42,796 bases of DNA from Chloroflexota bacterium (GTDB lineage Bacteria; Chloroflexota; Limnocylindria; Limnocylindrales; CSP1-4), in NCBI GenBank assembly GCA_021783095.1, contig JAJXUG010000032.1:1-42796 (forward strand). Direction: 5' to 3'. How positions within the stretch are numbered: position 1 is the first letter of the stretch; each line of letters begins with the position of its first letter. Of this stretch, positions 9,684 to 17,342 are shown one piece after another. Both the position numbers and the translations under genes were made by a program. The notes beneath the pieces are model-generated. The model saw only the letters and a list, made by a program, of their open reading frames with translations. It was not told where the DNA came from and did no database searches.

Positions 9684-10055
9684 TCAGGGCTCGCTGAGCC
9701 AGTCGCGGACCGAGGGGCGGCTGAGGCCCCTGAACAGCGCGATGGCGAGGATCGTCGCGAACAGCGCGAACAGCGGCTGGGCGCCCAGCAGCCCGAGGAC
9801 GATGGCGGGGAGCGTGAGCGTCGAGAGCAGGCGGGCCATCGCGAGCGAGGCCTCCTTGCGCTGGAGCACCAGGGTCGTGGTGAAGATGGTGAACGCCAGC
9901 AGGCACATCACCACCACGCCGACCAGCGAGACGGGGGCATCGGTCGCCTGGTCGACCACGGCCCGAAGCGAGACCCCGATGATCGCTAGGATCAGGAACG
10001 CGTAGCCGAGGAAGACCCGGACGCCGGCCGGCATCGCGAGGAAGTCGCGGAGCAT
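9684..10055 (-). CDS. small multi-pass membrane protein, unknown
   Basis: This 123-residue protein has about four hydrophobic helices: near VRVFLGYAFLILAIIGVSL, VSLVGVVVMCLLAFTIFT, LTLPAIVLGLLG and LFALFATILAIALF. It ends with a short charged tail (SRPSVRDWLSEP). The frame stays open to 10232, but those extra residues are Arg/Pro-rich and unlike a protein N-terminus, so I start at the ATG at 10055 (MLRDFLAMPAG). No family is recognised. It lies 118 bp upstream of the DUF3105 gene on the same strand. Confidence 0.65.
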   Translation of the reverse strand: MLRDFLAMPAGVRVFLGYAFLILAIIGVSLRAVVDQATDAPVSLVGVVVMCLLAFTIFTTTLVLQRKEASLAMARLLSTLTLPAIVLGLLGAQPLFALFATILAIALFRGLSRPSVRDWLSEP

Positions 10056-10259
10056 GGCGCGATGATGCCAGTCCTCGCCGCTCGGCGGGGTGCGCCCGCG
10101 GTCGTCTGCGCCGCGTGCGTGTCGAGGCCGAGACGGGCACGACGATCGCCATCCGCGCGAACGCGGGGACGGTCCGGAATCGCACCCTGAGGCGCCCCTG
10201 CGCGGCGGCCGCCCACTCCGGGTGGCGCGCAACCGATCCGCGACCTGTGGACAACCCCC
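10056..10259. other. intergenic, nothing recognised
   Basis: This is the divergent space between the small membrane protein and the lacI promoter. Translation on either strand gives Arg-rich, non-protein-like products. I see no hairpin or repeat of note before the TTGACA at 10260. Confidence 0.4.
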
Positions 10260-10288
10260 TTGACACCGCCCCCGGCGTTTACTAATCT
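10260..10288 (+). promoter_or_regulatory. sigma-70 type promoter of the lacI-maltodextrin operon
   Basis: A perfect -35 (TTGACA, 10260-10265) is separated by 17 bp from TAATCT (10283-10288). Transcription would begin near 10295, inside the first operator. This is the only textbook TTGACA promoter I noticed in the window. Confidence 0.7.
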
Positions 10289-10292
10289 CGCC

Positions 10293-10340
10293 TAAACCGG
10301 TTTGCTAAACCGGTTTTGTAAACCGGTTTGCTAAACCAAA
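10293..10340 (+). promoter_or_regulatory. three tandem LacI-family operators plus a half site
   Basis: TAAACCGGTTT occurs at 10293-10303, 10306-10316 and 10319-10329, with a degenerate fourth unit TAAACCAAA at 10332-10340. Starts are exactly 13 bp apart. The core AAACCGGTTT is a perfect palindrome with a central CG, typical of LacI-family operators. The array starts 4 bp after the -10, over the expected start site, so bound repressor would block initiation. The regulator is the probable binder (inference). Confidence 0.8.
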
Positions 10341-10421
10341 CCCAGGGCGCTGCTTCAGGGGACGGCCACCGGCTGCCACTCGGAGAACCAAGACGCCGAT
10401 GGGGACGGTAGCGAGGAGACC

Positions 10422-11498
10422 GTGGAGGAGCGGACCCCGCGCCGACCGAAGATCGCCGACGTCGCCCGTGCCGCGGGCGTCTCGAAGACCGCCGTGTCGT
10501 TCGCGTTCAACAGCCCCGATCGCCTGGCGCCCGAAACGGCCAGCCGGATCCGCGATGTTGCGGATTCACTCGGCTACCGGCCGCATCCGGTCGCGCGGAT
10601 GCTGACCCAGCGCCAGACCCTCACCATCGGCGTGCTCACGCCGCAGGCGCTGTCGGTCATCTTCTCCAACCCGTTCTTCGGCGCGTTCAGCGAGGGTGTC
10701 GCCCTGGCCGCCGAGCAGGAGGGCTACGCACTCCACTTCATCAGCCCGCTGCACGGCTCGCTCGCCCGCGCGATGGACCACGCCACCGTGGACGGGGTGG
10801 TGGTGGTGGGCCTGTCCGCGGACCATCCCGAGGTGGAGCAGATCCGGGCCGCCGGCGTGCCGCTGGTGATGGTGGACTCGAGCGCGCTCCAGGACCTGCC
10901 GGGCGTCGAGATCGACGACGAGGGCGGCGCCCGGGCGGCCGCCGAACACCTGGTCGTGCTCGGCCACCGCGACATCGTGATCATCGGCGTCGAGGCGCCG
11001 GCACCGACGCTCGACCTCGACCCTGGCGGCGTCATGGGCCGTCGACTTCGGGGCTACCAGGCCGGTCTCGCGGCGAAGGGGATCGATCTCGACCCGTCGT
11101 CCGTCGTCGTCGCGCCGGCCAGCATCGAGGGCGGGCTGGTGGCGCTCCACCGCGTGTGGTCTGAGGGCAAGCGCCCGACCGGCGTCCTGGTCATGTCGGA
11201 CGCCATGGCGATCGGCGTCCTGCGCGCCGCGCGGGAGCTCGGGCTGCGCGTGCCCGAGGACCTCTCGGTCGTCGGCTTCGACGACATCGACGTCAGCCAG
11301 CACGTCAACCCGCCGCTGACCACGGTGCACCAGCCGATCCGCCGCAAGGGCGAGAGCGCGGTGCGCCTGCTGCTGTCCGTCGTCCAACGACGGGATCGTG
11401 ACCCCGAGCAGATCCGGCTCGAGACCCGGCTCATCGTCCGGGCGTCGACCGGGCCCGCGCCGCGCAGGCGGCAGGAGGTGGACCGGGTCCGAAGCTGA
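10422..11498 (+). CDS. LacI-family transcriptional regulator of the maltodextrin locus
   Basis: The 358-residue protein has an N-terminal helix-turn-helix (KIADVARAAGVSKTAVSFAFN, about residues 10-30), a hinge helix near YRPHPVARML and a periplasmic-binding-protein-like effector domain (about 68-345), including VVGFDDIDVSQHVNPPLTTV. Such regulators release DNA on binding a sugar. The next genes are a sugar-binding protein and permeases, so a maltodextrin is the likely inducer. It starts at GTG 10422 with GAGGAG 6 nt upstream. The operators precede its own gene, and the 168-bp gap before the binding-protein gene holds no further AAACCGGTTT, so it is probably autoregulated and cotranscribed with the transporter. 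Confidence 0.92.
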   Translation: MEERTPRRPKIADVARAAGVSKTAVSFAFNSPDRLAPETASRIRDVADSLGYRPHPVARMLTQRQTLTIGVLTPQALSVIFSNPFFGAFSEGVALAAEQEGYALHFISPLHGSLARAMDHATVDGVVVVGLSADHPEVEQIRAAGVPLVMVDSSALQDLPGVEIDDEGGARAAAEHLVVLGHRDIVIIGVEAPAPTLDLDPGGVMGRRLRGYQAGLAAKGIDLDPSSVVVAPASIEGGLVALHRVWSEGKRPTGVLVMSDAMAIGVLRAARELGLRVPEDLSVVGFDDIDVSQHVNPPLTTVHQPIRRKGESAVRLLLSVVQRRDRDPEQIRLETRLIVRASTGPAPRRRQEVDRVRS

Positions 11499-11666
11499 CA
11501 CGTCGATCGGCGGCGAGCGGGTAGCCCCCCGCCGGCTGTCGCAACCCCAAGGTCGTGGCATGTCGGACGCCGGATCGGCGACCGAACAACGGATCCAGGC
11601 CAACCCGGACGCCAGCAAGGAGCCGGCAGCGTGGCTGGTCAGGCTAGTAAGGAGGAGTAGAACCCG

Positions 11667-12950
11667 GTGAAGATTCAGACTCGAGTCGCGTCGCTCGTCG
11701 GCGTGGTTGCGATCGTCGCGGCCGCGTGCGGCGGCTCAACCGCGAGCCCCTCGCCGTCAACGGCAGCCCCCGCCGCCAGCTCGGCAGCCTCGTCCGCCCC
11801 GGCAGCCTCGTCGGCAGCACCCGCGGCGAGCGGCGCGTCGTCCGCCGCTGCCCTCAGCGGCACGCTGACCGTTTGGGAGTCCTACAGCTCCGGCGGCGGC
11901 GAGCTCACCGCGTTCAACAAGGCCGTCAAGGCCGTGACGGACGCGAACCCTGGCCTGACGATCAACGTCATCGACCAGCCGTTCTCCGACATCTTCAAGA
12001 AGTGGGAGACAGACGTCTCCGCCAACGGCACGTCGGCCGACATGTTCATCGCCCCGAACGACAACCTCGGCGCCGAGGCCCGTCAGGGCGTGCTCGCTGA
12101 CCTGACCAGCGCCCTCCAGGGCAAGCTCACGGGCTTCAGCCCCGTCGCGGTCGCCGGCTCGCAGGTCGACGGCAAGTTCTACATGGTCCCCGAGTCCCTC
12201 AAGGCCGTGGCGCTGTGGTACGACAACACCAAGGTCACCACCGTCCCGACCACGACCGACGCGCTGCTGACCGCCGTCAAGGGCGGCATGAAGCTGGGCC
12301 TGAACCAGAACGCCTACCACATGTTCGGCTTCACCGGCGCCTTCGGCGGCACCCTGATGGACCAGTCCGGCAAGTGCATCGCCGACCAGGGCACCGGCTT
12401 CTCCGACGCCTTCAAGTACTTCGAGGACCTCAAGGCGGCCGGCGCCAAGTACTACACCGACGGCAACGCCCTCAAGCAGGACTTCCAGACCGGCAAGCTC
12501 GACGCCGTCATCGACGGCCCGTGGCAGACGGCCGACTTCACCACCGCGCTCGGCAGCAAGCTCGCTGTCGCCACCATGCCGGCCGGACCGCAGGGCAAGG
12601 CCAACCCGCTGACCGGAACGGACGGCTGGTACATCAACCCCAACAGCAAGAACATCGACCTCGCTGTGCAGGTGGCCCTCGCCCTCGTCGGCACCTCCAG
12701 CGAGCAGATCATGACCGACGGTGCCGGCCACGTCCCTGCCGCCCCGGGCGTCACGGTCTCGAGCGACATCGTCAAGGGCTTCGCGGCCGCCGCAGCGGAC
12801 GGGCTCGCCCGCCCGCAGAGCGCGCAGTTCGGCAACTACTGGGGCCCCTTCGGCGACGCCGTCAACGCGGCCGTCGAGAAGACCGCCGACCCCGTGGCAA
12901 CGGTTGCCAACGCCTGCAAGCTCATGAACACGGCCAACAAGATCCAGTAA
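11667..12950 (+). CDS. maltodextrin-type ABC transporter substrate-binding lipoprotein
   Basis: The 427-residue lipoprotein has a signal peptide with lipobox VAAAC (Cys21), an Ala/Ser linker (to about residue 63) and a two-lobed cluster D/family 1 solute-binding domain starting LTVWESYSS. ADMFIAPND, WYDNTKV and DGPWQTADF match MalE-like proteins for oligosaccharides. It would capture maltodextrins at the outer face and hand them to the two permeases downstream. AAGGAGGA at 11649-11656 lies 10 nt before the GTG. The neighbouring GH13 enzymes make malto-oligosaccharides the best substrate guess. Confidence 0.92.
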   Translation: MKIQTRVASLVGVVAIVAAACGGSTASPSPSTAAPAASSAASSAPAASSAAPAASGASSAAALSGTLTVWESYSSGGGELTAFNKAVKAVTDANPGLTINVIDQPFSDIFKKWETDVSANGTSADMFIAPNDNLGAEARQGVLADLTSALQGKLTGFSPVAVAGSQVDGKFYMVPESLKAVALWYDNTKVTTVPTTTDALLTAVKGGMKLGLNQNAYHMFGFTGAFGGTLMDQSGKCIADQGTGFSDAFKYFEDLKAAGAKYYTDGNALKQDFQTGKLDAVIDGPWQTADFTTALGSKLAVATMPAGPQGKANPLTGTDGWYINPNSKNIDLAVQVALALVGTSSEQIMTDGAGHVPAAPGVTVSSDIVKGFAAAAADGLARPQSAQFGNYWGPFGDAVNAAVEKTADPVATVANACKLMNTANKIQ

Positions 12951-12962
12951 CCCGCGGACGCG

Positions 12963-12990
12963 TCGGGGGCCGCCATTCGGTGGCCCCCGA
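12963..12990 (+). terminator. intercistronic hairpin between binding protein and permease genes
   Basis: TCGGGGGCCGCC (12963-12974) pairs with GGTGGCCCCCGA (12979-12990) through one G-U pair around an ATTC loop, 13 nt after the stop. Hairpins here are usual in sugar ABC operons. They stabilise the binding-protein message and reduce read-through to the permeases. Confidence 0.65.
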
Positions 12991-13035
12991 GCGTCAGGTT
13001 CCCTGCCCGGGGTCGAGAGGAGGACGGTTCACGCC

Positions 13036-14049
13036 ATGGCCAGCGTCGCGCTCTCCGCGCCGACACGCCCGCCACGGTCCCGGCGGCGGCGCAACCTCGC
13101 GCCCTATTGGTACCTGTTGCCGGCGTTCCTCGTGATGGCCTTCATCACGTTCTACCCCCTGGCATTCCAGGTCTGGATGTCCTTCACGGACTTCGCCGCC
13201 GTGAACTTCAACCAGCGGCTGCACCAGGCGCCCAACTTCGTCGGGCTCGACAACTATTTGCAGATCGCGCAGTCCAAGCTCGCGATCCCCAACTTCGAGT
13301 TCCCCCGCCTCGTCTTCTTCAACCTCTGGTGGGCGCTGTCCAACGTGGTCATCCACGTGGTGCTCGGCGTTGCCGTGGCCGTGATCCTCAACGCGAAGGG
13401 CCTGTGGTTCAAGGGCATCTACCGGGCGCTGTACATCCTTCCCGTGGTCATTCCCCAGATCATCGTGGCGACGGTCTGGCGCAACATGTTCGACACCGAC
13501 GCTGGCGCGGTGAACTTCCTGCTCCAGGCCATTGGGGGCATCTTCGGGATACCCGCGGACAACCCGGCCTTCCACCTCAACTGGATCGGCCAGGTCAACG
13601 ACCCGATCTCGTTCATCCCACTGCCGCTCGCCTACTTCGCGATGCTGGCGGCCAATGTGTGGCTGGGCTGGCCGCTCAACTCGGTCGTCGCCACAGGCGC
13701 CCTCCAGAGCATCCCGGGCGAGCTCTACGAGGCGGCCGAGATGGACGGCGCAAGCCCCTGGCAGAAGTTCCGCAACGTCACGATCCCGTTCCTGCGGCCG
13801 GCGATGCTGCCGTTCGCGATCTACGGCTTCGTGGTCACCTTCAACCTGTTCTTCCTCCCGTACTTCATGACCGCTGGCCAGCCATTCGGGAGGACGGAGA
13901 TCCTGGTCACGCAGGCCTACCGCCTTGCCTATGACCAGAACCTGTACGGCGTGGCCGCCGCCTTCTGCGTCTACCTGTTCTTCCTGCTCCTCGCCGTGAC
14001 CCTGGTGACCAACCGGCTCGCCCAGGCCACGAAGAGCTACGCGGACTAG
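13036..14049 (+). CDS. ABC transporter permease, MalF type
   Basis: The 337-residue inner-membrane protein has about six transmembrane helices, the first near YWYLLPAFLVMAFITFYPLA. The cytoplasmic EAA loop EAAEMDGASPWQKFRNVTIP (about residues 230-249) contacts the ATPase. It belongs to the binding-protein-dependent transport family (MalF/UgpA-like) without the large P2 loop of E. coli MalF. AGAGGAGG precedes the ATG. It pairs with the MalG-type permease 21 bp downstream. Confidence 0.92.
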   Translation: MASVALSAPTRPPRSRRRRNLAPYWYLLPAFLVMAFITFYPLAFQVWMSFTDFAAVNFNQRLHQAPNFVGLDNYLQIAQSKLAIPNFEFPRLVFFNLWWALSNVVIHVVLGVAVAVILNAKGLWFKGIYRALYILPVVIPQIIVATVWRNMFDTDAGAVNFLLQAIGGIFGIPADNPAFHLNWIGQVNDPISFIPLPLAYFAMLAANVWLGWPLNSVVATGALQSIPGELYEAAEMDGASPWQKFRNVTIPFLRPAMLPFAIYGFVVTFNLFFLPYFMTAGQPFGRTEILVTQAYRLAYDQNLYGVAAAFCVYLFFLLLAVTLVTNRLAQATKSYAD

Positions 14050-14070
14050 GCCGAGAGAGGAGCCACACCG

Positions 14071-15012
14071 ATGACCGCTGCCACTCCCGCCCGACCGCGC
14101 AAGACCCGCGCGAACAGCAGCCGCCAAGACCGGCCGCTCCCGCTGCACCAGCAGCTGATCCTTCAGCTTGCGTGCCTGTTCATCGCGCTGACCGTGCTGT
14201 TCCCGATCATCTGGGTCGTGTCGATGTCGATCGACCCCCGGAACATCTCGCGACCGGACGCGCTCAACCTGATCCCGCCCGGGGCATCGCTCGACGCCTA
14301 TGCCAAGGTGCTCTCGAAGCCCACCAACAACCCGATCAGCTTCATCGGGCTGATGACCAACAGCCTCAAGATCGCCGTCGGCTCGGCCGCCATCTCGGTG
14401 GGCCTCGGCGTGACGGCTGCCTACGCGTTCTCGCGGCTCCGGTTCCGTGGCCGCGAGACGCTGATGATCGCGATCCTAGGCGTGCTGATGCTGCCGTCCG
14501 TCGCGACGATCATCCCGCTGTTCATCTTCCTCAACCAGTTCAACGTGGACTTCTTCGGGCTCTCGTTCAACCTGCGGGCGTCGCTGCTGGGCGTGATCCT
14601 CACGATCACCGCCAGCCAGCTCCCCTTCGCCATCTGGAATTTGAAGGGCTACCTCGACACCGTGCCGAAGGACCTTGAGGAGGCCGCGGCCGTCGACGGT
14701 GCCACGCAGTTCCAGATCTTCCGCAAGCTGGTCCTGCCGCTGTCCGTCCCGGCGATCGCCGTGACGGGGTTCCTGGGGTTCCTCGGCGGCTGGAGCGAGT
14801 ACCTCACGACCTACATGTTCATCGGTCAGAAGGTGAGCGACTGGACGCTGTCCATCGCGCTCAACAGCATGGTCGGCCAGTTCGCGCGGACGACGTCGTG
14901 GTCGGAGTTCGGCGCGTTCGCGATCCTGTTCGCGCTCCCCGTGTCGCTGGTCTTCTTCTTCTTCCAGCGCTACCTCGTCGGCGGCCTCGCAGTCGGCGGC
15001 GTCAAGGGGTAG
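14071..15012 (+). CDS. ABC transporter permease, MalG type
   Basis: The 313-residue partner permease has a basic cytoplasmic N-terminus (about 1-30), six predicted helices and the EAA motif EEAAAVDGATQFQIFRKLVL (about 202-221). It ends with a short cytoplasmic GGLAVGGVKG tail, as in MalG/UgpE. A GAGAGGAG site precedes the ATG. No nucleotide-binding subunit is encoded in the locus, so the transporter must use an ATPase made elsewhere, as in MsmX/UgpC-type shared systems (inference). Confidence 0.92.
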   Translation: MTAATPARPRKTRANSSRQDRPLPLHQQLILQLACLFIALTVLFPIIWVVSMSIDPRNISRPDALNLIPPGASLDAYAKVLSKPTNNPISFIGLMTNSLKIAVGSAAISVGLGVTAAYAFSRLRFRGRETLMIAILGVLMLPSVATIIPLFIFLNQFNVDFFGLSFNLRASLLGVILTITASQLPFAIWNLKGYLDTVPKDLEEAAAVDGATQFQIFRKLVLPLSVPAIAVTGFLGFLGGWSEYLTTYMFIGQKVSDWTLSIALNSMVGQFARTTSWSEFGAFAILFALPVSLVFFFFQRYLVGGLAVGGVKG

Positions 15013-15023
15013 TCATGGCCTGG

Positions 15024-15053
15024 GGCGGCGCACGAATCCTCCTGTGCGCCGCC
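15024..15053. terminator. hairpin between convergent permease and membrane-protein genes
   Basis: GGCGGCGCAC (15024-15033) and GTGCGCCGCC (15044-15053) form a perfect 10-bp stem with a 10-nt loop, just after the MalG-type stop (15012). It probably ends the transporter operon and may serve both strands. Confidence 0.65.
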
Positions 15054-15084
15054 TCCGCCCCCCGTCTCTGGCGGGCCCCCCTGC

Positions 15085-15561
15085 CTAGCGGGCCTGGTCT
15101 CCGCCGCCCTGCCCGTCGTCCTCGTCCTGGATTGCGGCGGCCCCGGGTCTCCAGGCGAACCATGGGCGCGTCCACAGCAGCGCGAGCACCACCAGCACGT
15201 CGATCGCCCCGGTGACCAAGCCGGCGGGCGATGCCGCGGTGAGCTCGAGGAACCCCGCGATGGCCGCGACGTTGAGGGTCACGAGCCAAGCCCGCCCGAA
15301 GTGCAGCAGGACCCCGAGCAGCGTCGTGGCAAGCCCGAACGCGATCGTGAACAGCGCGAGCGGCTCGATGCCCCCGTTCTGGTCAGCCAGGCGCCCCGCG
15401 AGGTCGAGCGACAGGATCGTGCTGAGGAGTCCGTCCACAATCAGGACCGCCGATGCGATCTCCACCAGGAGCGGCCGCGGCGGGCGCTCGGGCTCGCGGG
15501 CTTCCGCAAGCTCGGTGTCGGCAGAACTGGCATCCGGCTGGCCGTGCCGCGACAGGGTCAC
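15085..15561 (-). CDS. small multi-pass membrane protein downstream of the amylase
   Basis: This protein of about 158 residues has a polar N-terminus (RHGQPDASSADTELAEAREP) and four hydrophobic helices: near VEIASAVLIVDGLLSTIL, LALFTIAFGLATTLLGVLL, LVTLNVAAIAGFLEL and LVTGAIDVLVVLALLW. It has an acidic, Gly-rich tail. I start at GTG 15561, which overlaps the amylase TGA by 4 nt (GTGA), so the two are translationally coupled. The frame is open further upstream, but that part is Arg-rich and lies inside the amylase gene. Function unknown. Confidence 0.7.
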   Translation of the reverse strand: MTLSRHGQPDASSADTELAEAREPERPPRPLLVEIASAVLIVDGLLSTILSLDLAGRLADQNGGIEPLALFTIAFGLATTLLGVLLHFGRAWLVTLNVAAIAGFLELTAASPAGLVTGAIDVLVVLALLWTRPWFAWRPGAAAIQDEDDGQGGGDQAR

Positions 15562-17306
15562 GGTGCGGGCTCCAGGCCGATGATCGCCGCGCTGCGCCGT
15601 GGCAGCGTCGCGAACGGCTTCCAAGCGCTCAGGCCGCCGGCGGCCGTCACGGTCGGGGCCGCGGGCGCGCCGCTCGCCGAGTCGAGCCCGGTCTGCGCGA
15701 GGACCGTCGCCGTCTGGGTGCCGCACAGCGGGCCGCGCTGGAGGGCCAGGCCGTAGTCGCTCACGGGCTTGTCGCCTACATTCGCGACGAGCACGACGCT
15801 GTGCCCGGAAGCCGACCGCAGGATCCCGATGACCGACTCCGCGCCGCCATCCACCATGGCCGACGCGCCGTCTCGGAGGGCGGGCTCGCTGCCCCGCAGC
15901 CGGATCAGGGTCCGGTAGAGCGACAGGAGCGAATTCGGGTCGTTGGTCTCGGCAGCGACGTTCACCGTGGACCAGTCGCTCTCCGGCGGCTCCCAGGCCG
16001 CTGCGGTGCTGAAGCCGCCCGACGGGCCATCGCCGGTCCACTGCATCGGCCGGCGGATCATGGGGTCGGGCTTCTGCCCCTGCATCCCGATCTCCTCGCC
16101 GTAGTAGAGGAACGGCACGCCGGGCTCCGCGAACAGCAGCGTCGCGGCGAGGCGCGCGGATGCCGGGTCTAGGTTGAGCTGGGTCATCACGCGGGCCTGG
16201 TCGTGGTTCGCGAGGAAGGTCGCCGACTGAAGGGGTGGCCAGGCGGTCTGGGTGTCCATCAGGCCGGTGACCAAGGGCGCCACGCGCTGGTTCTGGATCG
16301 CCGAGATCGTGCCCGATGCCAGCCCGAAGTTGAATGACAGGTCCATGCTGCGCGGGACGTACTTGCCGGCGGTCTGCGGGGTGTCCCAGACCTCGCCAAC
16401 CGTCATCGCGCCTGGCTCCGCCGACTTGACCGTGTGCTGGAACTGCGCGAGCCAGTCGAGCGTGGACTGCGTGTTCGCCTGCTTCTGCCCCTCCTCGATG
16501 AGGTACTTGGCCGCGTCGAGCCGGAAGCCGTCGACGCCAACGTCCACCAGCCAGTGCCTCGCCACCTGGTCCATCGTGGCCGTCACCGCGGAGTTGGCGA
16601 GGTTCAGGTCCGGCATGTGCTCCGAGAAGATGCCGTAGTACCAGCGGTTCTGGCTGTCCAGCTGGTGCCAGACGACTTGGTTCTCGGGCCCGAGATAGCC
16701 CGGGTTCGTTTTCGACCAGAGGTACCAGTCAGTCTTCGCCTTATCCCCCTTGGCGGACGCGACGAACCACGGGTTCTGGTCGGATGTGTGGTTGAGCGTC
16801 AGGTCCAGGATGACCTTGATCCCGCGCCGGTGCGCCGCCGCGAGGAAGGCCGCGAAGTCGGCGGAGGTTCCGTAATCAGGGTTGATCGCGTCGTAGTTCG
16901 TCACGTCGTAGCCGTGATAGCTGGGCGAGGCGAAGACAGGCATCAGCCACAGCCCCGTGACGCCGAGATCGCTTGTGCTCGCGGCGTTGCCGTCGTTGAG
17001 ATAGTCGAACTTCGCGGTGAGGCCCTTGAAGTCGCCGATGCCGTCCCCATTGCCGTCAGCGAAGCTCCGGACGAACAGCTCGTACCACGTGCGGTCGTTC
17101 CAGTCGTGCGTGGTCGGGGCGACGGCGGGCGTGCAGGCGCTGCCTGGGGGTCCGCTCGTCGCGAGGGCTGCCCGGTTCGACGCGGACGGTGCGACGGCAG
17201 CCGAGGCGGGCGACGGAGGGACCGTGGGCGACGGGGGAGTCGGCGTGGCGCCACACCCGGCGACGAGCAGGGCGATGAGGGTCAGGAGTCGGCCGGCGGC
17301 GCGCAC
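15558..17306 (-). CDS. secreted GH13 alpha-amylase-type lipoprotein (GH13_36-like)
   Basis: The 582-residue enzyme begins with a lipoprotein signal (LVAGC, Cys18) and a Pro/Ser/Ala linker, so it sits on the outer face. The (beta/alpha)8 barrel shows the GH13 conserved regions: DLTLNHTSD, GFRLDAAK with nucleophile Asp264, VGEVWD with acid Glu305, and FLANHDQ with transition-state Asp369. DGNGDGIGD (84-92) is a calcium-site-like loop. The region-V sequence MPDLN (231-235) is characteristic of subfamily GH13_36, intermediate between oligo-1,6-glucosidases and neopullulanases. It would cut starch or maltodextrins for the adjacent transporter. GTG start; probably leaderless (see the promoter entry). 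Confidence 0.9.
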   Translation of the reverse strand: MRAAGRLLTLIALLVAGCGATPTPPSPTVPPSPASAAVAPSASNRAALATSGPPGSACTPAVAPTTHDWNDRTWYELFVRSFADGNGDGIGDFKGLTAKFDYLNDGNAASTSDLGVTGLWLMPVFASPSYHGYDVTNYDAINPDYGTSADFAAFLAAAHRRGIKVILDLTLNHTSDQNPWFVASAKGDKAKTDWYLWSKTNPGYLGPENQVVWHQLDSQNRWYYGIFSEHMPDLNLANSAVTATMDQVARHWLVDVGVDGFRLDAAKYLIEEGQKQANTQSTLDWLAQFQHTVKSAEPGAMTVGEVWDTPQTAGKYVPRSMDLSFNFGLASGTISAIQNQRVAPLVTGLMDTQTAWPPLQSATFLANHDQARVMTQLNLDPASARLAATLLFAEPGVPFLYYGEEIGMQGQKPDPMIRRPMQWTGDGPSGGFSTAAAWEPPESDWSTVNVAAETNDPNSLLSLYRTLIRLRGSEPALRDGASAMVDGGAESVIGILRSASGHSVVLVANVGDKPVSDYGLALQRGPLCGTQTATVLAQTGLDSASGAPAAPTVTAAGGLSAWKPFATLPRRSAAIIGLEPAP

Positions 17307-17312
17307 GTCGTC

Positions 17313-17336
17313 AGTCTATCGGGCGCACCGTAGACT
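17313..17336. promoter_or_regulatory. symmetrical divergent -10 elements between two GH13 genes
   Basis: The 36-bp gap between the two GH13 start codons contains AGTCTA (17313-17318) and TAGACT (17331-17336). These give a TAGACT -10 on each strand. Each hexamer ends exactly 6 nt before its start codon (GTG 17306 minus, ATG 17343 plus), so both messages would be leaderless. The arms form an imperfect palindrome (AGTCTA-t-CGG / CCG-TAGACT), which could also bind a dimeric regulator. No AAACCGG operator is present here. Confidence 0.6.
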
Positions 17337-17342
17337 CTCGCG

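Noticed and set aside
11499..11666. second operator or promoter before the binding-protein gene
   Set aside because: I found no AAACCGGTTT copy and no convincing -35/-10 pair in the 168-bp gap, so read-through from the lacI promoter is more likely.
15562..16041. N-terminal extension of the small membrane protein
   Set aside because: It lies wholly inside the amylase gene on the same strand and is Arg-rich. The GTGA overlap gives a better start at 15561.
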